64,000 bases of DNA from Ascochyta rabiei. Its lineage: Eukaryota; Ascomycota; Dothideomycetes; Pleosporales; Didymellaceae. The notes below the pieces were generated by a model. The model was not told where the DNA came from. It searched no databases and saw nothing but the letters and a program-made list of their open reading frames with translations. The first letter of the stretch is position 1, and each line of letters begins with the position of its first letter. The DNA is taken from the NCBI RefSeq assembly GCF_004011695.2, contig NC_082423.1, forward strand, positions 434,001-498,000. The letters are read 5' to 3'. The position numbers and the translations under genes are program-made. Below, piece after piece: positions 24,521-36,309 of this stretch.

Positions 24521-25139
24521 TAGCTAAAAAACTTTAGCTTTCTCTTAGGCTTCTACCTTTGTTAAGCTAGTAGTTAGCTACTACTACTTAAGGTTATACT
24601 AAAGTTTTAGTCTAGTATACTATCTCTTTACTAAGTATTAGCTCTATTTAGAGTTCTTTTCTTAGTCTCTACCCTAACTAGTGTAGGTAGTAAGTGCCTA
24701 TTTTTAAGTATAAATTAGCCTCCTCTATACGTCTTCTAAGTACAGATTACCTATCTTTAACACTTAGTAGGCTAAATTATTACTTTTTTTTTTAGGCTCT
24801 AGAGTACTAGCCTTTTGTTTTACCCCCTAACTAACTAGCGCCTTTTAAGTAGTCTAGCGCCTCCCTTTAGCACCTTTTAAGCGGTCTGGTGCCTATTTTT
24901 TTTAATCTACTAGGCGCCTTCTAAGAGGTCTAGCGCCCCTAAGTATCCCCTACCCCTTTATTTTAAGAAACGCTTACTTCTTTATCTTTTACTAACACAC
25001 AGCTCTTTTACTAGAATTTGTCTTTTACTTATATATAGTACTTTTACTACTAAACATCTAGGCTCTACTACTACTTAAAGGTACTAGGTGCTCTACTTCT
25101 CCTCTAACTACCTACTACTACTACACTTACCTTTATAGA

Positions 25140-28080
25140 TATAATCCTTTAACTTCTACTAACATCTTTACACATTATAGCTATATTACTAACTAATAAG
25201 GATAATATTAAGCCTAACTCTATACTACCCCTCTAGCCTTCTTCTACTTCTATAAAGAAGACTTCTTATAATAAGTCTTACCTACGCTACCTAGAAACCC
25301 CTATAGATCCTAAGTCCTTTAATTATTAGGGTAGTAGTGCTATTTCTAATTATATATAAGACTTTAGCTATAAGACACGTAAGAAAGCTACTACTCTAGA
25401 AACCTTTATTACACGCAGTAGCCTATCTACTTTATCTACTAATTACCTAAAGTCTTAGACATAGAAAGATAAGTAAGCTACTATTAAAATAGAGGATACT
25501 GTTATAGAAATCTACTAGCCTACTTTCTACTCCTCTTAGGGACAGGCTTCCCTATAGAAACTTACTAGCGCTACTCTAGAGCTATAGAAAGAATCTACTT
25601 ATACTAGCTAGTAGAATACCTCTACTCTAGCTCTATAGTTTTACTATAAGGATACTTTACGCACTATATCCTCTTAGGTCCCTTTAAAAAACAGTCTCTC
25701 CTAATAGTTTTAGCATCTTTCTACTACTATAGTTAAACACTTCCTAGTTAAATACTTTAGCCTAGGTAACTAACCTTTAGAGTTCCTTATCGCGCTACTT
25801 ACAGATTTTAACTTCTAGTTCCTTAATCCTCTTGTTTAGAATCTAGGGTTGCCTCTGCTGTCTAATAACTATCTAGATAGGTATTTTATATATCTTACCT
25901 ATATATAATACTCTATACTCTCTACCTTCCTTCTAGAACTTCTTAGTAAGGTTAATAGCGGTCTACACGCGCTATCCTAGTAACTAAATAATCAGTAACT
26001 TAAGCTAGATTAGGCTAAGCACTTTTACTTCTAACTAATTAACTATAATAATCAGATAGCCTCTTTACTAAACAACTTATAAGCTAAGTTTACTTAGCAT
26101 TAGTAGTAATCTACTTAACTTGCTTAGTATTGCTAATAGCTTAAGCTAAAAGCTAATTAAGGCTTAGTACAGGAATATCTAGGAGGCTAGGCCGATAACA
26201 CTACTAACTAACCCCCCTCCTACTTTAGACACCTTCTTTACTTAGCTTAGTAGTCCTCTAATATTTCTAAGTGTAAAATACTAGGCTTAGTAGGTACCTA
26301 TACTAGTATACTATTATAGTTATAGCTTTATAATAATATACCTACTATAATAGACTAATTCTATACCCTTCTAATATAGGTTAAGGCACCTTCTATATAC
26401 ATACTACTAGGAAGCACTACTATAGTTACTCTAACTTCTACTCTAGCTAGCGCTTATTAATTTCTCTAGTCCTTAGACTAGTATAATAACTAACTAGACA
26501 AGGCTATAAAGAAACTATTCTATTTTATAAGCCCTAAAGACAACTTTAACAATTAGTTATTTAACTGCTTACACTTTATACGCGCTAATAGTTAGAACTA
26601 TTAACATTCTATAGACTAGGCTAATTTCTTCTTAATCTATACTAAAGAACCTGCCTACGCTCTTCTACAGGATCTCTCTAGTTTTACCTGCTACTACTCT
26701 AACTCTATAGATTATATCTATTGTCTATAGAAAGTTTATAGAGATAAGAATATCTATAGTTTAGCTAAATGCGCCTTTAACCTGTTTACATTCCTATAAT
26801 ACCCTAGCCTAGAAATTACTAATGTTGCTATAGCGTTTTTAGTCTTCTACACTAAGATAGAATATTTTACTTAGTAACTTAACTAGATACTAGAAACACA
26901 TTACTATTAGCTATAGACTAAACTCCCTAATTTTGTATAGTAATAGATAGCTAACGTAGCCTATAATAAATTACTATCTAGGCTACGTAACTACTATAAC
27001 TAGCTTAACACCTTCTTCTACAACTACGCTTATATTCCTTCTAAGGTTACTAATAAGAATATCCTAAGAGATAGGTAGAATTGTTTTAGTACTTATAACT
27101 GTTAGGCTACTTATAAAAACACTACTACTATCTCCCTAGGGTTACCTGCTGTTCTTTAACCTGTACTAAGCTAAGAAAATAAGAATACCTACTAGCGTTA
27201 ACCTAAGGAGACTAGTTTTATAACTAATACATTTACGTATTTTAACTACAGAACTAAGAGTTATAAAGTAAATTAATGCTCTACTTCTTCTAAGCCTAAG
27301 ACCTATACTACACTAGCAGCTATACTTAAGAACTCTACTATAAACTAATATATCTCTATAGACTAATTCCTACTATTAGATAGTAAAGACAATAAATTTA
27401 ACTCATTAGACAAATACGCCTCGAATTTAGAAAACTAGGTACCTTAGATAATAGTTACCACCTAAGGACTGTTTCCTAATAAGTACGCTCTTTTAACCCT
27501 TTTATACCCTACTTAGACACTACTAAGGCTAGCTTAATTATATAAGATTAGGTTAATACTACCTAGATAACTAATAAGAAACTTGTTTAGATAGGCAGCT
27601 AATTAGCTTTCTAGGCTTTCTTAGGCTGTAACGAAAACGCCCCTTACAGTGTCTACACACTAGCTAATAATAGCGCTAACGCTAGCTTTATCTCTAACAC
27701 CTCCTTAAAGAAAATAGGTGCTCTTTAGCTTATTCCTCTAATAATACCTATTGTTTATTAGGGATATAACAGTAAACCTGCAGAAACTATTATATATTAA
27801 GTAGAGTTTTACCTTAAAATTAACTTATACCTTAAGCGTACTAGCACCTATGTTATAAATAATTATTAATCTTTTTACCCAATTCTTATATTTAGGTAGA
27901 GGGCTATTTATAACCCTACTATTTCCTAGTAAAACTACTCTATTACCTTTATAGATAAGTATTGTTTACAGCACTATAACTTAACTACTTAAACCTCTAC
28001 CCTACTTTGCAAAGGTTCCCTACTAAATGCTAAGCCCCTACTACTATTAAAACCTAGTTCTAGCAACTACTATAAAGGGC
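25140..28080 (+). pseudogene. Gypsy family D gag and protease relic
   Basis: Gag: from about 25190 a frame reads LTNKDNIKPNS...SYLRYLETPIDPKSFNY, with the gag domain at about 26490-27100 and a tail near 27100 (STYNC-ATYKN). Protease: about 27650-28000 reads S-A-N-A-S-F-I-S-N-T-S-L-K-K-I-G-A-L, then PIVY-GYNSKPAETIIY, the 'G.S.SFIS...KLG' and 'P..V.GYNGKPAE' patterns of fungal Gypsy retropepsins. Stops are nearly all TAG/TAA. The frame is cut at 28121 by pogo copy 4. Confidence 0.65.
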
Positions 28081-28120
28081 AATCTACTTAACCTAAATCT
28101 ATACTTTCTAGATTACCTTA

Positions 28121-29984
28121 ACGTACCCTACGGGCGAGCCGCTTAACAGGCGAGCCGCTTACTTTTGCCAAGCCCCCACCAAACTTCTCCTCCTACACCA
28201 ATGTCTTCTTAACAACACTATTTAGACGTGTTAAAGGAAGCTTAGATATAGCTTGCGCTCTAGGCTCTTAAACAAGACGCGAATCTCTCTTAGCGACGCG
28301 CTGCAGCTATCTACAGGGTCCCTTAAAAGACACTAAGCGACTAACACATAGGACAACCTTTACGCGCAGATTCTATAGCTAACTTACAGAAGCTGGACAA
28401 CAATAAGGAGGAGGTAATTATTAAGCATGTTCTTAAGCTAGATGCGCAAGGATTTTCCCCTTAGCTCTTAGATGTAGCTACTATAGCCAATTCTTTACGC
28501 GCTAAGCGCAATCTGGGCCCTATTAGCGTAAACTGGCCCAGTACGTTTGTTAAGCGACACCTAGAGCTTAAAGTCAAGTTTAATCGCAAGTACGACTACA
28601 AGAGAGCTCTCTGTAAGGATTCTGAGGTTCTACAGGGCTAGTTTAGCCTAGTAGCTAACATTAAAGCTAAGTATAGCATCTAGAATGAAGACACGTACAA
28701 CTTTAACGAGACAGGCTTCATAATGGGCTAGATCTCCCTAGGAGCAGTTGTTACAGCTTTAGAACGACAGGGTCGGCTAAAGGCTATCCAGCCAGGCAAC
28801 TGAGAGTAGGCTACGGCTATAGTGAGCATTAATGCTAAAGGATAGGCCATTCCAGCCTTCCTTATCTTTAAAGCCTACTACTACCTCTCTGCCTGGTACA
28901 AAGAAGAGGATCTGCCTCACAACTAGGTTATTAGAGTCTCTGATAACAGCTGGACTACTAACAAGCTTGGTCTTAACTAGTTAAAGCACTTTAACAGGTA
29001 TACAAAGGAGCGTACTATTAGTACCTACTGTTTGCTTATTATTAATAGTTATAAGAGCCACAACTCTCTTAAATTCCAGCAATACTGTAAGGATAACAAG
29101 ATTATTGCTCTCTGTTTGCCTCCTTACTTATCACACCTTACACAGCCCCTTAATGTAGGTTGTTTTGCTGCTTTAAAGAAGGCGTATAGGCGCTAAGCTA
29201 AAATACTTATATATAACCAGATTAACTATATTACAAAGACAGAGTTCCTGCCATGCTTTATACGCGCCTACAATGCTGCAATTACTTCTAAGAACATCTA
29301 GGGAGGGTTCTAAGGTGCTAGATTAGTCCTATTTAACCCAGACTGGGTTATAATGGCCCTTAATGTGAAGTTGCGCACTCTATCACCACCACTACCTGTT
29401 AACAACGAGCTCTGGCAGTTGCAAACCCCAAGTAACACCCTTAAACTTAGGTCGCAATCAACGCTTGTGAAGACAAGGATTCAGAGGCATATAGATAGTT
29501 CGCCTACCTCTATAGTTAAGGCGTTTAAGAAGGTAGCAAAAGGGGCAGCAATAATTGCGCATAAGCTAGTGTTGGCGCAACAGGAGATTACTTAGCTTTA
29601 AGCTGCTAATAAGGCAGCTACACAACAAAAATCACACATAAGAAAGCAAGTTTAGGCAGAAGAGACCCTAACAGTTAAGGATAGCCTGCGATTAATAACT
29701 CTGAAGGAGTTTAGGGCGCGTAGTAATAGGAAGAAGGCAAAGAAGCAGGTGCGCGCTAAAGGAGGTAAGCCCTCATAAAGACGCTGTAGACAGTGCAATC
29801 AGACAGGACACAACGCGCGAACGTGTCAGAAAGAGGTAGAAGTAGTTACTTAATAGTATTACAGGCCATACTGCACTTTACAGCACTAAACTAGGTTGTT
29901 TTAGGCCATAATAGGGTGGAGTTTGGTGGGGGCTTGGCAAAAGTGAGCGGCTCGCCCGTTAAGCGGCTCGCCCGTAGGGTACGT
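28121..29984 (+). mobile_element. pogo/Fot1-type DNA transposon, copy 4 (least mutated)
   Basis: This 1,864-bp element has inverted ends of about 64 bp (28121-28184 and 29921-29984) with only two visible mismatches. They start ACGTACCCTACGGGCGAGCC. Each end holds two tandem GGGCGAGCCGCTTA-type motifs. TA flanks both sides (28119-28120 and 29985-29986). The element interrupts a Gypsy pol gene between protease and reverse transcriptase. Its CpG, CpA and TpG content is clearly higher than that of its surroundings and of copies 1-3, so it is a late arrival that was hit only lightly. Confidence 0.93.
28201..29853 (+). pseudogene. pogo/Fot1-type transposase, dead by RIP
   Basis: The frame begins ATG at 28201 and ends TAA at 29851-29853, 550 codons, close to the size known for Fot1. 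It shows no frameshift. About 23 internal stops are present: 15 TAG, 7 TAA, 1 TGA. Domains: a CENP-B/Tc5-type helix-turn-helix at about codons 88-135 (NWPSTFVKRHLELK and KYDYKRAL are typical); a DDE domain with F-N-E-T-G-F (codon 169), LLIINSYKSH (codon 282) and PLNVGCF (codon 318); and a CX2CX4HX4C zinc knuckle at codons 529-542. In this family the three marked Asn positions are the catalytic Asp residues, spaced 113 and 36 codons apart. The open stretch 29353-29595 is only its least damaged part. Confidence 0.93.
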
Positions 29985-29989
29985 TATAC

Positions 29990-31130
29990 TTATATAGTAT
30001 AAAAGACATATAATATCTATATTATATTAGCTTCTATAGCAAGGCTATATAGAAAACGTACTAATTACTCTCTTATCTTACTATAAAGACTTTAACCTAT
30101 AACTACTAGACGCGCTTTAGTAGATACTAATTTTAATAAATTCTTCTAACTAAGCTAGGACCTGCCCCTTTCTAACTTACCTACCCCTAAAGAACTAAAG
30201 AAATACGCTAACTTTATTCTAACATTTAATAGGGAAGCTGCTAAAACTCTCTCTAACTATAGTAACTTTAACTATAAAATAAAGCTTAAACTAGGTACAA
30301 ACCTACCTAATTATTACCTTTAACCTTTCTCTAGACAGTAAATAGAAGCTATTAAACACTATATTAAGGAAAACAAGGCATAAGGTTTTATTAAACGCTG
30401 CAACTTCCCTACTTAAAATAACCTACTTATTGTTACTAAACCTAGAAGGGGCCTATAAGTCTGTGTAGATTACTAGAAGCTTAACAACGCTACTATTAAG
30501 GACTAATATCCTATTCTATTTTTCTACAAAACTATAGCATAACTTAACTAGGCAACTATATTCTTAAAATTTAATGTTATCTACACCTTTTATAGAATTA
30601 AGATAAAGCCTAGCTTAGAATAGCTTATAGTATTCTCTATACAGAATAGTATATACTAGTATAAAGTTATAGCCTTTAGACTATATAACACCCTAGTAAC
30701 TTTTTAGCAGGTAATTAATAACTTATTATTTAAATATCTTAATTAATTCTGCACAGCATATTTAGATAACGTCTTAGTCTTTTCTAACTCCCTAGACAAA
30801 CATAAGGAACACGTTAAGAAAGTTCTTAGCAGAGTTAAAGATTAAGGATTTTATATAGATCTAAAGAAATCTAAATTCTATAAGGAACGTGTTAAGTTTC
30901 TAGGTATAATTATTACTAACAACAGCGTACAAATAGACCCTAACAAAATTAAAGCTATCTAAGATTAGGAGATGCCTAAAACAGTACCTAACATTCTCTT
31001 CTTTATAGGTTTTACTAGATTCTATTAACATTTTATTAAAGGGTACTTGTTAATTACTCTTCCCTTAATATAAGCTGTAAAATCTACTATTGTTTCTAGA
31101 CCTTCTAAGAAAGATCCCTTAGTAATCTAA
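29990..31130 (+). pseudogene. Gypsy family D reverse transcriptase relic
   Basis: This continues the pol gene after the pogo insertion. The plus strand reads GFIKRCNFPT-NNLLIVTKP, then VCVDY-KLNNATIKD-YPI (from 'CVDYR.LN..T....YP.P'), FLKFNVIYTFYRI, AYLDNVLVFSN (30766 onward; the second Asp of YxDD is Asn at 30778-30780), GFYIDLKKSKFYKERVKFLG, and GFTRFY-HFIKGY. All stops are TAG or TAA at former Gln/Trp codons, with no visible frameshift over about 1.1 kb. Confidence 0.9.
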
Positions 31131-31440
31131 CGTTCTGTCTAGTACTAAGATATTAAGCCTACCTAAGCCTATAAAGACGCCTTTTATACCTTAAAAAGTA
31201 CCTTCTAACTAGATATTATACTTTAACACTTTAATCCTATACAGCTAGTTGTTATTTTTACTAATTTCTCTAGCTAGGCTATAGAAGGAATTATAAGGTA
31301 ATAGAATTAAAAAAGTAACTACTAATCTATTACGTTCTTCTTAAAAAACCACTTATCTGCAGAATGTAATTATAATATCTACAACACAGAACTTATAGCT
31401 ATTATTTAAGAGTTAAAAGAATAGGAACTAGAACTTATAG
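31130..31440 (+). pseudogene. Gypsy family D RNase H relic (truncated)
   Basis: The plus strand reads HFNPIQLVVIFTNFSS-AIEGII (from 'TDASD.AI.G'), then AECNYNIYNTELIAII-ELKE, matching 'AE.NYDIYDKELLAIV..L.EW'. The frame ends at about 31440, where a copy of another Gypsy family begins on the opposite strand. Confidence 0.8.
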
Positions 31441-34200
31441 GCTCCTCTTATACCTATTACTAGTAGCTTAGCACATCTAGTTAGGCTGTAAGGCGCCCTA
31501 GGCAGAAGTAAAGGTAGAAATAGAACTTTAACAGCTCCTCTGCCTAATAGTACTACCTCTTGCTTAGCCTACGCGCTGTAGTAAAGTACTAGAGATTCTT
31601 ATAATTAGTTAGGATAGTAAACAGCCTAGTAACAGACCCTAATTTAGCTGCCTAGACCCCTAGGCACTTTATAATAGCTGTTAACTTCTTATTATAGATA
31701 GTGTAGTTCTATTATTCTACTATAAGTATAGCAGAATAGTACGCTATAGGGTAAAGCACCTTCCTATACTATTAAGAAAGGTAGCTACCTAACACCTTAC
31801 TAGAGTAGTCTGCCTCTAGTAGTATCTCTTACTTAGAGTCCTACTAGGCTAGGACTAGTTCTGTTATAAATGCGTTCTTTAGCTAGTAGAATACTGCGTT
31901 CTCTTCCTACCTCTACTAGAATTGGATATCCTTCCCTATAAGTTAATTAAGTAGGGCAGTAATATTAGAGAAGGCTAAGATAAAGTTCTAGTAGAAGTTA
32001 GTAAACCTTAGGAAACTAAAGACCCTACGCAAAGCCTATAGAGCTTCCTAATTATAGATAGCCTTAACCTTTTTAGAATTAAGGTAAATATTCTTTCTAG
32101 CTTCTATAATATATTCTATGTAGTATACCTCCTTTATTATAAATACGCACTTCTTAGGATCTAAATATAGCTCTATATTGTATAGAAGCGTAAGAACTAT
32201 ACTAACCTTCCCTAAGTAGTCTATTCTAGACCTACTACTATAAACAAGGATATTATCTAGGTACGTAGTAGCATAGTTACCTAATATCTCCTAAAGCGTG
32301 CTGTTAATGTAACGCTAAAAGAATGCTAGTGCTTTAGCTAGGCTAAACAGGTAGACTAGCTACTTAAAGAGCCTAAAATAAGTGTAGAATATAGTAAGGT
32401 GCTTATCTCCTTCTATAACATAAATCTAGTAAAACACTGTATAAATATTAACCTTAGAGAACTAGTAGGCACCCTCTAGTGTATGTAATGTTTCCTTAAT
32501 AAGAGAAAGTAGGTACTAGTTAGTAATTATAATACTATTAAGTGCGTAATAGTCTACGTACATACGCTACCTGCTAGAAGACTTCTTAACTAGTAGAACT
32601 AGGGCCCCTACTAGGAAAGAGGAGGTGTAGATCTACCTCTTATCTATTAGTGCTAACACCTACTTCTATAGCTTAAGTAGCTAGTCCCTTAGCATGTTGT
32701 ACAGAGGGCCCTAGGGTAGAGGCTTCTTCTTTCTAGACTAGTTGCGTTATAACTATATATAGTAATCTATCTAGCCCCTATATAGAGGAAGGCCTAAGGC
32801 CTTACTCTTATTAAATAGGTCCTAAAACTAGACTAACTTAGAGGGGAGAGAGTCTACCTCCTCTGCCGTCCCTTACGCTCCTAGGGATTAGACTAAGAGG
32901 ATTTTTATAATGTTGTAGATGCTTATAGAGACAAACTAGTCCCTAGATAGGTACGTCTAGAGCCTATTAGCTAGGGTCTTATTAATCTTAGTTACTAATA
33001 GAAGAGCTATAAAAATATTTACTATATACTATAAGGACTTATAGACTATAAGGTTCCCTACCTATTATATTATTAGTATACCCTTTTCTACGTCTAATAC
33101 TACACCTTCTTATTAAAGCTAGGGTTTTCTTAAAATAATATCCTAGCTTAGACCTAGCACTACGTAGGCTACTACCTGTAAGTGCTACCTGTCTAGGTTG
33201 TACTTAAATAGGACTAAACAGGAGATTATAGACTTTCTACTAGTGCCTACTACTTACGCTAAGCGTTATAGCAGTACCTTAATTAATTCTTCTTCTAAGT
33301 GTATAGTAAAATTATTACTTACTATACTAAAGTATTTACACCCTAATTCTACTAGCGCGTTAGCCTAAGTTACCCTATTAATAAATAATAGAACGTAGAA
33401 TAGGGGCTTGTCTATAGAATCTATAAGAGCTCCTCTAGCAGCCTATAATATCCCTATACTAGTAGTCTTCTCTACTAATATACTTCTATAGTACTTCTAA
33501 CTTAGACTTATATTAGGAGTAGCTAGTTTCCTGTATATAAACTAGCCTCTTTCTTATAGAAGATTATTACTACCTACACTATAGTTACTACTATATTAGC
33601 ATAATTCTAGTAAATATATTCTTCTTTACTGCAATAGGTACACAGGTTAGCCTTCTAGCATTACTAGAATACCTTATTAGGAACCTACGTAGCCTAGTTA
33701 GGGGTAGACTACTTCTAACCTCTATACTTAGCACTACTGCTAGTGTACACTATAGATATAACTGTTATCTTAACATTACTATCCCTATTACGCTTAGGTA
33801 GTACCTAGGTAGAGCTGTAGCATAGCTAGTTTTCTATAGCTATAGTCTTAATGTCTATAGTAATAGACTTATACTTTATAACAGCTACATTATAGTCTAT
33901 ATAAGTTACTCCTTAGTTTATTACTATATTAAAGATATTTATGTTTAAGGCCTAATAGAGCTTTAATAGACGCTGTTCTCTGTTCTAGTAGAGGCTGCTA
34001 CTTTGCACTAGGAGCTACTTAAACTAGATAAAGAAGTCTAAGAATAACTTGTTAGGGCCCTAACAGACGCTCTCTAGTTTTGCCTAGGCCTATCTCTAAT
34101 ATTATAGAATAGAGCTATATCTTATTATATAGACGTACTAAGCTAGGACTATATAAAGGTAAATATATTCTATAGCCTACTAATAAACAATATATCTACC
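31440..34200 (-). pseudogene. Gypsy relic (gag zinc knuckle, protease, RT, RNase H)
   Basis: Read on the minus strand from right to left: L-C-T-Y-C-S-K-E-E-Y-I-Y (about 33650-33610), a damaged CCHC knuckle; LS-DIILRKP-L-EGVVLD near 33120 (retropepsin C-terminal 'D.ILG.PWL'); RT with FSKVNIYTVFY, IEGDKHLTIFYTYFRLFK-LVYLFSLAKALAFF-RYIN and YLDNILVYSS (Asn at 32252-32254); and RNase H around 31480-31650, the inverse of 840-1040. So it belongs to the same family as the relic at 1-2060. Integrase is missing at the left edge. Confidence 0.75.
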
Positions 34201-34247
34201 TATAGCTTATATTCTATTATAACCTACTATACCTAAAATAAGGATTT

Positions 34248-34900
34248 ATTCCTAATAAAGGCCTTACCTATAGAAAGAGGTTTTCTATAGGCTATAGACG
34301 TCTATATAGAGGTATATAGGCCTAGAGTAGACGCTAAAAACAGCGCTTTATAAGGTAGGTTAGAGGCTAGAGTAGACGTTAATAGGTACAGCGTTACTTC
34401 TAAGAAGGATAATAGAACTGTAGACTTAGGTCTAGTATAGGCGTTAGCTATTCATACTAGAGACTCTATAAACACGCGTATATTAGAGTTATTATGTTTA
34501 AGTAATACTATACGCTTATTAGTAGTAGTTAAGGCTTACTATAAGTTTATTATAAACTATAATATCTAGGCTATAAATTTCTAAAGGGTTAAAAGGATAG
34601 ATTTATCTAGAGGGTTATTCTAGGAACTAGCTAACATAGTATAAGTGCTAGCTATTCTCCTAAAAGAAGAGATATTAATATTATAGACTAGCCTTAGGGT
34701 AGGATATAATAAGGGTTAATATAGTATTATATTTCTTAAGGAGGTAATACGTTATATGTCCTTCTAATATGTCTATAGAGCACGTAACTGTCCTATCTTA
34801 CTTAAGGCTTAGATAAGGTCTAAGCCTAAAACACTTTCTTTTGTTTCGCCTAGGGCTTCCCTAGCCTTAATAATAGTTGTTAGATAGTGCTCTTAGTTCT
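34248..34900 (+). pseudogene. Unrecognised coding relic
   Basis: The plus strand gives a long frame broken only by TAG codons: ERGFL-AIDVYIEVYRPRVD, TVDLGLV-ALAIHTRDSINTRI, LSNTIRLLVVVKAYYKFI. It is rich in charged and aliphatic residues, so it resembles real protein and not random AT-rich translation. No family was recognised. It could be the gag of another element. Confidence 0.35.
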
Positions 34901-36309
34901 CTACTAAAGGCGTCCCTTTATAGGTTTAAGTTAGATTTACTACTTACTACGTATAATACCCCTTCTACTATAAAGGTACTCTTAGGCTTCTCTCTTAGTA
35001 GATATTAAAAGCTTTTATAATTATAGAGGGGTTTTATTATTCTTTTCCTATTTATAGCTTTCTTATTATATCCTAGCCCTTAGAACGCTGTAGTCTAGGT
35101 TAATGCTATCTTAGATAAAGAGCCTAGAAAATTATTAATAACAGCTTATATTTGCATAACCTTAGCTACCTTAACATTCTTAGCTTAAGTTACTATCTAA
35201 TTGTATTTACTTAGCTATATCTTCTAATTTGTAGTTATTTATATTAGTCTAAGTGTAGTATAGTGTCTTTCTTATACTTATACCTATTCTTTATCTATAT
35301 CTACTCTAATAGTGTTATAAGAGGTAGTTATCTATTTACGTAGCGTTCTATTTTTTGTATAGTAGCTTAGCTATAGATATAGTATTACTGTTATAAGAAT
35401 ATACTTAACTATTCTTAATATTCTACTTTTCTTATCTTAATAGTCTTTTTTAAGTATCTTATATAACTTAAGGTAAAGCTTATAGTCTTTATAAGCTTCT
35501 TTATATACCTCTTATCTCTTTTTTAAGAGATCTAATACCTATATTAGGACTGTAGGTGTTTATAGTATAGTTATTAACATATCTATTACTTTGTATGTTG
35601 TTTAGTAAGCTCTACTTTAACCTACTTAGATAGTCTGTAATAACATAGTTAAGGTGTTCCTTATACTTATTACTAGTTTATATTATATAATTTCTAGAGG
35701 TAGAAGCGCCTTTAGTTAAATGCGTTAGAGTTATACCCTATCTACTAGTAGCTATATATCTTATAATTAGCACTTAATTTTAAGTTAGTAGTACTAGGAG
35801 ACCTAGTTACTTAAGTTAGTAGGAATAACTGTTGCGTCCCTCTAGCTTTAGCTAGTTACTATTTTACTTATTATTAGCGCTTATTATAGCAGCAGCAAGA
35901 CTCTTAATTATTAGATTAGATAGTAATAGTAATAAGCTAATAATAATGTATTAATGTTCTGTTGTAGTTCTATATAAGGGTAATGTTTACCTTATCTAGG
36001 TTCTAGTAGGGGCCTCTATACAGTTTCTTAGTAGGTATATTATTCTAGTATAATTATTAAAGCATCTTATTAGTAGGCACATTAGGAAGAATACTTATTA
36101 TTATTATTGTTAAGGGTTAGAGAGATAGGTAATGTAGTAATTAAATTCTATAAGTAAGTATTTCTAATTGTTGTTATAGGTGTTGTGCCTTAATAGTTCC
36201 TATTAAGGCCTCTTATACCTTTCTACCAGCTAGATTACATATACTAGCTAAGTATTCTAGTTCTTACTAAGGTAGTTACTATATGCACTAGCCTAAACCT
36301 CCCCCCCTT
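34901..36309. other. Unassigned AT-rich relic with an LTR-like end
   Basis: This is mostly unreadable mutated sequence. About 36240-36310, read on the minus strand, gives CTAGTGCATATAGTAACTAC and then AGGTATAAGAGGC, resembling the start of repeat family R (5031, 6044, 345-556), so an LTR-like end probably lies here facing left. Confidence 0.4.
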
